A program made the position numbers and the translations under genes. A stretch of DNA of 64,000 nt from Mycobacterium sp. SM1. Lineage in GTDB: Bacteria; Actinomycetota; Actinomycetes; Mycobacteriales; Mycobacteriaceae. Location: assembly GCF_018361265.1 (NCBI RefSeq), contig NZ_JAFLNH010000001.1, positions 1,240,001 through 1,304,000 of the forward strand. Reading direction: 5' to 3'. The stretch's first letter is position 1. Each line of letters opens with the position of its first letter. The notes beneath the pieces are model-generated. The model was not told the DNA's origin. It ran no database searches and saw only the letters and a list, made by a program, of their open reading frames with translations. Shown in pieces: positions 57,661-64,000 of the stretch.

Positions 57661-59210
57661 GGCCGATGTCCTTTACGTCGAACTCTTCGGTGAATCGTTA
57701 GCAATCTCGGCAAGGCGCACCACGGCGGCCGGATGACGGCCGGCCGAACGGCAATGAGAGTACGCTGTCGCAGGCACCCGGCCCAGACCCCGGCGCCGTA
57801 GCTGATGTTCGCGGCCAGGTGTCCGGCAAGAAATCGGATGGGATCCGGCTGGGCTGCACCGGAGAACAGCGCCCGAAGGGGTGCGGCCAGCAACAGGGCG
57901 GCGATCACCGTGCGCCGATGCCGTCTCGGGCCGCGCCCCGCAAAGACCGCCGGCACGAGCACCGGCCCGGCGAATTGCGTGCAGTAGCGCCCGATGGCGA
58001 ACCACGTTTGCGCGATGCCGTCGAAAGCCAGCCTGATGACCGCCGAACGCGGCAGCCCGCAGCGGCGCCGTCGACCGGTCGCCGGCAACACGGACAGCAT
58101 CGCGATCAGGGCGGCCGGCGCCGGGCGGCGGGCCATCAGACACAGCAGCACTGCGGTCGGCCACGGGTGCAAGACCAGCGGGGCGATCGCCGAGGGGTGC
58201 CGCCGCCCGAGCGGCGCCGCGGACGTGCCGTAGCGGAATCGCCGCGCCAGCAGGCCGGCCCAGTGCTCGGGTTCGGAGTGCATGACACGAACTTCGGGCT
58301 GATAGCGAATCAGTTTGCCCGCTTCGTGGATGCGCCAGATCAGATCCACGTCCTCGCCGTAGCGCAGGCGTTCGTCGAAGGCACCGATCTCCTGCAGCAC
58401 GGCGCGGCGCACCAGCAGCGCCGCCGTGGGAACGTACGCCACCGCCGTCCCCGGCATGACGCGACATTCCCGATCGCCCATGTCCAGCGCGCCCAGGCTC
58501 GACGCGAACCGCCCGGCCGAAGTCGACGACGCCATCGCCACGATCCGGGGGGCCACCGCTGCGACCAGGGGGTCGGCGAAATAAGCGGCCAGCGGCTCGA
58601 TCCAGTCATCCGCGCAGACGCAGTCGCTATCCAAAAAGGCGATCAATTCGGTCCCGACCGCCTCGACGCCCGTGTTTCGAGCTGCGGCCGGACCACCTCT
58701 TTCCCGCCGAATCACTGTTGCGCCAAAGTCTTTCCCCGCGGCAGCGATCTCCGCCGGGTCGGCTGACCCGTCGTCGACGACGATCGTCGGATAGCGGGGC
58801 GGCAGCGAGGCAAGACAGCGCCGCAACATTTGGGCACGATCACGCACCGGGATGATGACCGTCACCGCGGGCAGCACGGGCGCCGCCGGCGGGCGGGGAT
58901 GGGCCACGCCGGCGTCGGTCAGTTGTCGCCCCAGAACGCGTGCGCCCGCGGAGTGGGCCGGGCCTTGGGCCAACTCGGCCCAGGCCTGCTGCCCCGCCGG
59001 GGTGAGCCGCAGCACCCGCGGCGGTGAGCCCCCAAGTAGCGTCTGGGCGTCGACAAGCGTGGTTCTCGTATCCAGGGCAACCGAAAAGCCTGCCGGCAGA
59101 GGGCATCTCACTGCAATTATCCCCCATCGACGGGAAAGACGGCGAAGACGCGCCGCATACGACGGTACCCGGCCGGTCAGACGCCATGGTTCTGCGGTGG
59201 ACATGCGCAC
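57657..59210 (-). CDS. mftF: Mycofactocin glycosyltransferase MftF-like
   Basis: A 517-residue protein with an N-terminal PqqD-like region (about residues 25-95) and a GT2 catalytic domain: VTVIIPVRDRAQMLRRC, VDDGS, LDSDC and GEDVDLIWR. C-terminal hydrophobic helices follow. MftF adds beta-1,4-glucose units to mycofactocin. Start GTG 59210 or ATG 59204 (MSTAEPW); neither has a strong ribosome-binding site. It is followed directly by mftD; in M. tuberculosis mftE lies between D and F and D comes first, so this order is reversed and incomplete. Confidence 0.85.
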   Translation of the reverse strand: MRMSTAEPWRLTGRVPSYAARLRRLSRRWGIIAVRCPLPAGFSVALDTRTTLVDAQTLLGGSPPRVLRLTPAGQQAWAELAQGPAHSAGARVLGRQLTDAGVAHPRPPAAPVLPAVTVIIPVRDRAQMLRRCLASLPPRYPTIVVDDGSADPAEIAAAGKDFGATVIRRERGGPAAARNTGVEAVGTELIAFLDSDCVCADDWIEPLAAYFADPLVAAVAPRIVAMASSTSAGRFASSLGALDMGDRECRVMPGTAVAYVPTAALLVRRAVLQEIGAFDERLRYGEDVDLIWRIHEAGKLIRYQPEVRVMHSEPEHWAGLLARRFRYGTSAAPLGRRHPSAIAPLVLHPWPTAVLLCLMARRPAPAALIAMLSVLPATGRRRRCGLPRSAVIRLAFDGIAQTWFAIGRYCTQFAGPVLVPAVFAGRGPRRHRRTVIAALLLAAPLRALFSGAAQPDPIRFLAGHLAANISYGAGVWAGCLRQRTLIAVRPAVIRPPWCALPRLLTIHRRVRRKGHRP

Positions 59211-59540
59211 GGCATCGTCGAGTCGTGGCGCAACTTTACCGGTGCGGGTGCCTCGCCCCGATTACCCGCGGGCCGAGGCAACCAGGCCCGCCGGCCGGTT
59301 GTTGTCTCGGGCCATCCGGCCCAAAGACCTAGCCGACGGACCCGTGCGGGACGGAATTTTGGCAAAAGTCTTTCCCGGAGTCTTCCCCGGAGAATGGGGC
59401 AGGCTATAGGTTAGAACGCGCCCAGCGAGGCGCGTAGGCGTCGGTGGTGCGCAGCCGTCACGAAAATGTCGGGACGCTTGACGACTTCGACACGACGCGC
59501 GTCGCGACATTGGTGTCGCACAGAAAGGTCCGATGAGACA
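59211..59540. other. Divergent region mftF / methanol-dehydrogenase-type gene
   Basis: A 330-base divergent promoter gap. An imperfect tandem (GTCTTTCCCGGA / GTCTTCCCCGGA) lies at about 59368-59391, and short dyads with GTCGCGAC-type arms near 59500. These could be regulator sites for both genes; I cannot assign a regulator. Confidence 0.5.
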
Positions 59541-60833
59541 ATGCAGGTCGAGGAACTCCTCAAGCCGTTTCCGATCAAGGAATTCCATCCCTTCCCCCGG
59601 GCGCTTCTCGGGCCCGGTGCGCACGAATTGATCGGCCCCGAGGCGCTCAAGCTCGGTTTCAAGAAGACGCTGGTGATGACGAGCGGGCTGCGTGGTTCGG
59701 ACACCGTGCACAAGATCGTCGAATCGTGTAAGTGGCACGGGCTGGAAGTCGTCGTCTACGACAAAGTGGAATCGAATCCCAAAGACTATAACGTCATGGA
59801 CGCGGTCGAGCTGTACCAGAAAAATTCATGCGACAGCTTCATTTCGATCGGCGGCGGGTCATCGCACGACGCCTGTAAGGGTGCCCGGATTTCGGTGGCG
59901 CACGACGGTCGCAACATCAACGAATTCGAGGGATTCAACAAATCCGAGAACCCCAAGAACCCGCCGCACATCGCGGTGTCCACGACGGCGGGAACGGGCT
60001 CGGAGACCTCGTGGGCGTATGTGATCACCGACACCACCACGAACCCCGACAAACCGCACAAATATGTCGCGTTCGACGACGCGTGCGTGACCACGCTGGC
60101 AATCGATGACCCCGTGCTCTATTACGATTGCCCGATCGCTTTCACCGCGCAGTGCGGCTTCGATGTCTTGGCCCACGCCTCGGAACCCTACGTGTCCCGG
60201 CTGAATTTCGCGCCGTCGCTGGGCAGCGCCCTCTACGCGATCAAGCTCACGGCCGAAAACCTGCGGGAGGCGACCTGGAACGGTCAGGACCTGCCCGGCC
60301 GGGAGGGCATGATGTACGCCCAATACATCGCCGCCCAAGCCTTCAACTCCGGTGGTCTTGGCATCATCCACTCGATCTCGCACGCCGTCAGCGCCTTCTA
60401 CGACACCCATCACGGGCTCAACAACGCCATCGCGCTGCCCCGGGTCTGGGCCTTCAACATGCCCGTCATGTACAAGCGCTTCGCCGAGATCGCCGACGCG
60501 ATGGGTGTCGACACCTCGGGCCTGACCGACGTGCAGGCCGCCGATCAGGCGCTGGCCGCCGCGGTTCGGCTGCTGCGCGATGTGGGCATTCCCGAGAAGT
60601 TCACCGACGTCAAACAGGACAGCTACCTCAAGAATCGCCTGGGGCAAGGGCCGACGAAGTTCTACGAGCAGCGCAAGGTCATCAAGGGTGACAAGGAGGA
60701 TATCGACAACATCACCAACCACGTGCTAGGTGACGCGTGCACGCCGGGGAACCCCAAAGAGTGTACTTTCGAGACCGTACGACCCGTGGTGGAGCATTGC
60801 CTCAACGGCGACCTCGACGATCTGCTTAGCTGA
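59541..60833 (+). CDS. Iron-type alcohol dehydrogenase, NDMA-dependent methanol dehydrogenase (Mno/Mdo) family
   Basis: A 430-residue group III metal-dependent alcohol dehydrogenase. NAD motif GGGSSHDACKGARIS, TTAGTGSETSWAYVIT, and metal ligands His/His in HSISHAVSAFYDTHHGLNNA. It resembles the actinobacterial methanol:NDMA oxidoreductase, whose tightly bound NADH is reoxidised by mycofactocin or, in vitro, NDMA. ATG 59541 gives MQVEELLKPFPIKEF; the longer frame upstream has no homology. Divergent mftF-mftD supports a mycofactocin link. Confidence 0.9.
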   Translation: MQVEELLKPFPIKEFHPFPRALLGPGAHELIGPEALKLGFKKTLVMTSGLRGSDTVHKIVESCKWHGLEVVVYDKVESNPKDYNVMDAVELYQKNSCDSFISIGGGSSHDACKGARISVAHDGRNINEFEGFNKSENPKNPPHIAVSTTAGTGSETSWAYVITDTTTNPDKPHKYVAFDDACVTTLAIDDPVLYYDCPIAFTAQCGFDVLAHASEPYVSRLNFAPSLGSALYAIKLTAENLREATWNGQDLPGREGMMYAQYIAAQAFNSGGLGIIHSISHAVSAFYDTHHGLNNAIALPRVWAFNMPVMYKRFAEIADAMGVDTSGLTDVQAADQALAAAVRLLRDVGIPEKFTDVKQDSYLKNRLGQGPTKFYEQRKVIKGDKEDIDNITNHVLGDACTPGNPKECTFETVRPVVEHCLNGDLDDLLS

Positions 60834-60931
60834 TGGTCGCCGCCCCGGGGTCGCCGATCGGTTGATTGGCGCCCCCGGGGCATCCCGGGCGCATCCCCGG
60901 GTCGCCGTGACGACTAGCGAAAGGACTTTGG

Positions 60932-62086
60932 GTGGAAGCCCTAGTGCGAGCCCCGTTCGACACCGTCGACGATGTCATAGCGGCGTTGGCCGAACACGGC
61001 TACATCGCGGATCGCGCGCTGGCCACCACCGTGTTCCTGGTCACCCGCATGGACAAGCCCGTGCTGCTGGAGGGACCGGCGGGGGTCGGCAAGACCGAGC
61101 TGGCGAAGGCGCTGGCGCTCGCGACGGGGCGGCGCTTACTTCGGCTGCAGTGTTACGAGGGCCAGGACGAGACGAAGGCGCTCTACGAGTGGGACTATGG
61201 CAAGCAGCTCCTCTACACCCAAATCCTGCGGGAGAAAATCGGGCAAGTCATCGCCGATGCCGAGGACCTGAAAGAAGCCGTCGAGCGGATCGGCGCACAA
61301 GAAAGCGTCTTTTTCTCCGAGCGGTTCCTTGCCCCTCGCCCCCTCTTGGAGGCGATTCGCTCCGAGCAACCGGTGGTGCTGCTGATCGACGAGATCGACC
61401 GGGCCGACGAAGCCCTGGAGGCGGTGCTGCTGGAAATGCTCGGCGAATACCAGGTCTCGGTGCCGGAAATCGGAACCTTCTCCGCAAAGCAACCACCGTA
61501 TGTGGTGCTGACGTCCAACAACACCAGGGATCTCGCCGCGGCGCTGAAACGGCGATGCCTGCATTTGTTTCTCGACTATCCCTCCGCCGAGCGTGAGCTG
61601 CAGATCGTCAAAAGCAAAAAAACCGGGTTACCCGATGCCCTGGCGGCGCAATTGGTCGACATCGTGCGCGCCCTGCGCGAATTGGACCTGCGTAAGGCGC
61701 CCAGCATCTCCGAGACCATTGATTGGGCCCGCACGCTGGCGGTGCTGGGCGCCGAGGAGATAACCGCGTCGACCCTGGCCGCGACGATATCGGTGGTGGC
61801 CAAGTACGAAAGGGACGTCGACAAGGCGCTGCAGGCGCTGCCGCGGCTGGTGGACCCGAACGCGAAAATCCCCGACTCGCTGGCCGCGCACCACCACCAC
61901 GACCATCACAATCACCACCACGTGCACGACGACGCTGCCGGCGTCCCGGCGATCCGCACCGCTGCCGGCCATCCTGACCCGCCGGGCACCCCGGCTGCGC
62001 CGGCGGCGGCACCGCGTCGCGGATCGAATGGGCAGGTCAGCTCGGGGCAGGCGAACCTCTCATTTGCCCGTCGCCGGAAGTTTTAA
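60932..62086 (+). CDS. MoxR-type AAA+ ATPase with His-rich tail
   Basis: A 384-residue AAA+ protein: Walker A EGPAGVGKTELAK, Walker B VVLLIDEIDRAD, sensor ELTSNN-type VVLTSNNTRDLA. MoxR proteins work with vWA proteins to insert metals or mature enzymes, as in methanol and CO dehydrogenases. After about residue 310 it carries a His/Asp-rich stretch (HHHHDHHNHHHVHDD) likely to bind metal, then a Pro/Ala-rich tail. GTG 60932 follows GAAAGGA. It is followed closely by the vWA gene and probably matures the alcohol dehydrogenase upstream. Confidence 0.9.
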   Translation: MEALVRAPFDTVDDVIAALAEHGYIADRALATTVFLVTRMDKPVLLEGPAGVGKTELAKALALATGRRLLRLQCYEGQDETKALYEWDYGKQLLYTQILREKIGQVIADAEDLKEAVERIGAQESVFFSERFLAPRPLLEAIRSEQPVVLLIDEIDRADEALEAVLLEMLGEYQVSVPEIGTFSAKQPPYVVLTSNNTRDLAAALKRRCLHLFLDYPSAERELQIVKSKKTGLPDALAAQLVDIVRALRELDLRKAPSISETIDWARTLAVLGAEEITASTLAATISVVAKYERDVDKALQALPRLVDPNAKIPDSLAAHHHHDHHNHHHVHDDAAGVPAIRTAAGHPDPPGTPAAPAAAPRRGSNGQVSSGQANLSFARRRKF

Positions 62087-62099
62087 AGGCCGACCGGCC

Positions 62100-63611
62100 G
62101 TGGAAGCCGCGATTCACCGCTTTGTTCGGCTGCTTCGGCTCTCCGGGTTACGCATCTCCGTTTCCGAGGCGCTGGACGCGATGCGCTGTTCGGGCCAGCC
62201 GGGGATGCTGGCCGACCGGGACGCCCTGCGATGCGCTTTGCGCCTGGCGCTGGTGAAGGATCGCCGCGACCTACCGACATTCGAATCGGTCTTCGAGGCG
62301 TTTTTCGCGCTGATTCGCGTCGGTGTCCCCGACGAGCACACCCATGCTCACCGCCATGACGACCTGGCAGACACCGGCCAGCTGGAGTCGGTCACGATGT
62401 CCGAGCGGCCCAGCGACCTGCCCCTGCAGACCCATCAGCATGGGCCGCCCGTTGACATTCGGGAGTTTTTCGATCCCGATGACCTGGCGGAGCAATTCAA
62501 CCTGCACCAAGAAGCCAACACGATCGACCTGGCGGCGCTCACCGAGGAGGTGATGCTCACGAAGGGCGGCGACCCCGCGGGGGCGGAGCTGCCCCGGGTG
62601 CAGTTGGAGACCAACCGGCTGCACGGTGCCGGCCCGCCGGGAAAGCTGTCCCAGGCATCCGGCACGAAAGTCGATGCCGATCTAAGCGTCGCGCAGCAAG
62701 AGATCCTGCTGTCGTGGCTGAACGCGATCGACGACGAGGCCGATAGCGGCGACGGCCAGGCCGCGCGGCAGCGGCTCGCCGGCGCGCTGGCCAATCTGCC
62801 GGAGGCAATCAAGCGGTACTTGGAGGCATTGCTGGCCCTGGAGCGCCGCATCGTCGAGTCCGCCCAGCGCCATCAAACGACCGCGGCGGCTCTCGGCGAA
62901 GCCGAGCGCGCCGCGCTCGAGGAGTCGCTGCGGCGCCTGACGCGGACCTTTCACGGCGCGCTGACCAGCCGGGTGTCGCCCGGCCGCGGCCGTATCGATC
63001 CGTGCCGAACCATGCGCCGCAACATGCGCTACGACGGGATCCCGTTTACCCCGATCACCGTCAGGCACACCGAAGACAAGCCCCGGCTGGTCGTCCTGGC
63101 GGACGTGAGCTTGTCGGTGCGGGCAACCGCCCGCTTCACCCTGCACCTCGTGCACGGGCTGCAGCACCTGTTCTCGCAGGTCAGGTCGTTTGCCTTCGTC
63201 GCCGACATCATCGAGCTCACGGACCTGTTCACCGACCGCGCCGCCGACGAGGCGCTGGCCGCGGTGTTCGGCGGTGAGCTGCTCGACGTGGACGCCAACT
63301 CGAACTATGGACTCGCGTTCGGCCAGTTCCTGGCCGAGCATCGGTCGGCCGTCACCCGCCGCACCACCGTCCTGGTGCTCGGGGACGGCCGCGGCAACGG
63401 CAACGACCCCAATCTGGCCGCCTTCGAGGCGATCGCGCGGGCCGCCCGGGAAGTCATCTGGCTCACCCCGGAGCCACGGCATTCGTGGCGGCTCGGCGGC
63501 TGCGACTTGCCGGCCTACGCGCAGCGCTGCAGCCGGGTCGAGGTGGTGCGCGACCTCTCCGGGCTGGAGCGCGCCGCGTTCGCCATCGCCGACAGGACCG
63601 CGCCCAAGTAG
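62100..63611 (+). CDS. vWA-domain protein, CoxE-like
   Basis: A 503-residue protein with a C-terminal von Willebrand A domain (about residues 340-500). The MIDAS motif is Asp-x-Ser-x-Ser in VVLADVSLSVRA, and NSNYGLAFGQF with ERHRSAVTRRTTVLVLGDGR follow. The N-terminal part is helical with GLRISVSEALDAM. It pairs with the MoxR ATPase. GTG 62100 is chosen (AAAGG ten bases upstream, family N-terminus); the frame opens earlier at 62028 overlapping moxR. Confidence 0.85.
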   Translation: MEAAIHRFVRLLRLSGLRISVSEALDAMRCSGQPGMLADRDALRCALRLALVKDRRDLPTFESVFEAFFALIRVGVPDEHTHAHRHDDLADTGQLESVTMSERPSDLPLQTHQHGPPVDIREFFDPDDLAEQFNLHQEANTIDLAALTEEVMLTKGGDPAGAELPRVQLETNRLHGAGPPGKLSQASGTKVDADLSVAQQEILLSWLNAIDDEADSGDGQAARQRLAGALANLPEAIKRYLEALLALERRIVESAQRHQTTAAALGEAERAALEESLRRLTRTFHGALTSRVSPGRGRIDPCRTMRRNMRYDGIPFTPITVRHTEDKPRLVVLADVSLSVRATARFTLHLVHGLQHLFSQVRSFAFVADIIELTDLFTDRAADEALAAVFGGELLDVDANSNYGLAFGQFLAEHRSAVTRRTTVLVLGDGRGNGNDPNLAAFEAIARAAREVIWLTPEPRHSWRLGGCDLPAYAQRCSRVEVVRDLSGLERAAFAIADRTAPK

Positions 63612-63649
63612 CCGCGCGTGCAGCGTCAACCCCGAATCTGGTGTCCGTC

Positions 63650-64000
63650 ATGTCCGTATGTCCGGAGCCGTTTCGGGCGTTCCCGCCCGGGGTGTACCAC
63701 GATGCCCGGGTGGACGTCCGCCACCGCCGGGCGGGCTACCCGGGTGCCACGCTGGTCGCCCGGACCGCGCACTTTGAGCTGTACCGACGCCCGGGGCGGT
63801 GGTGCGTGGTCCATGAGCTGCAACCACACCAGGTGAGCGCCGAGCTCACCGCCGTGCTCGTCGATGAGTTGTTCGCCCCCGGCTGGCTGCAGGGCAACCC
63901 GATGTTCGAAAGCGTGTTCACCGGGTTGGTGCGCTCCACAATCGACGATCCGCTGCAGGCATGGCTGGTGTTCTACCGGAACACCCTCGGCGCGCTTCGT
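63650..64000 (+). CDS. Unknown protein in the MoxR/vWA cluster, 5-prime part
   Basis: An open frame of 117 codons running off the window, starting MSVCPEPFRAFPPGVYHDAR (ATG 63650; GTG 63641 possible). It continues RVDVRHRRAGYPGATLVART and ARTAHFELYRRPGRWCVVHE with no stop. Codon use and position 38 bases after the vWA gene support coding. I do not recognise the family; it would be the fourth member of the alcohol-dehydrogenase maturation cluster. Confidence 0.6.
   Translation, partial: MSVCPEPFRAFPPGVYHDARVDVRHRRAGYPGATLVARTAHFELYRRPGRWCVVHELQPHQVSAELTAVLVDELFAPGWLQGNPMFESVFTGLVRSTIDDPLQAWLVFYRNTLGALR

Overview
This is high-GC actinobacterial DNA from a slow-growing-type Mycobacterium. The evidence is an antigen 85C mycolyltransferase, a PE/PPE pair, and the decaprenylphosphoryl-arabinose and arabinogalactan genes (dprE1, dprE2, aftA, embC). 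There are also blocks whose gene order mirrors M. tuberculosis Rv0135c-Rv0120c and Rv3788-Rv3793. The species cannot be fixed from the window.

Layout. (1) 0-15.5 kb is conserved chromosome in reversed order: a partial TetR regulator, a GNAT enzyme, htdZ, fbpC, the treS-mak trehalose/maltose pathway and pepA. A four-gene zinc/manganese-type ABC importer follows, then a PPOX protein, a slipin and fusA2. (2) 15.5-29.7 kb is accessory DNA: a DUF2231 membrane protein, a membrane protein with an MGPGG repeat, a small secreted protein, a 538-residue protein of unknown function and a PE/PPE pair. A copper-homeostasis island follows: a cupredoxin-fused P1B ATPase, a CsoR/RicR-type repressor behind a leaderless upstream ORF, and a 38-residue cysteine-rich metallothionein-like gene. 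All three units carry a pseudo-palindromic operator of the same 6-5-6 geometry. An IS607-family element (serine recombinase plus TnpB) sits inside this island. A SHOCT protein, an L,D-transpeptidase and a frameshifted oxidoreductase complete the region. (3) 29.700-41.017 kb is an 11.3-kb Tn3-family transposon. It is delimited by 38-bp inverted repeats (35/38 matching) and a perfect 5-bp TGGTA target duplication. Its cargo is a second copper system resembling the Rv0968-Rv0970 (cso) operon, with MerR-type 19-bp-spacer promoters, a broken merR, an antisense group II intron, an Abi-C-domain defence-like gene and a degraded tnpA. (4) 41-64 kb is chromosome again, joined differently from M. tuberculosis. 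It holds an acyltransferase-3/SGNH protein, an aldehyde dehydrogenase and the Rv3788-Rv3793-like cell-wall block, which ends at embC with no embA/embB next to it. A small desulforedoxin-like gene and acs follow. Last comes a mycofactocin-linked cluster: mftF and mftD diverge from an NDMA-type methanol/alcohol dehydrogenase, which is followed by a MoxR ATPase, a vWA protein and a partial gene.

The genes fall into working groups: trehalose to maltose to maltose-1-phosphate (treS, mak); DPA synthesis and arabinan priming and extension (dprE1/E2, aftA, embC); copper sensing, storage and export (two separate systems, one chromosomal and one on the transposon); and mycofactocin-dependent alcohol oxidation. 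The strongest signals are the complete transposon with a third, internal inverted repeat, the shared copper operators, and several small genes that ordinary gene calling would miss. Frameshifts and stops are concentrated in and beside the transposon (oxidoreductase, tnpA, intron protein, merR), while core genes are intact.
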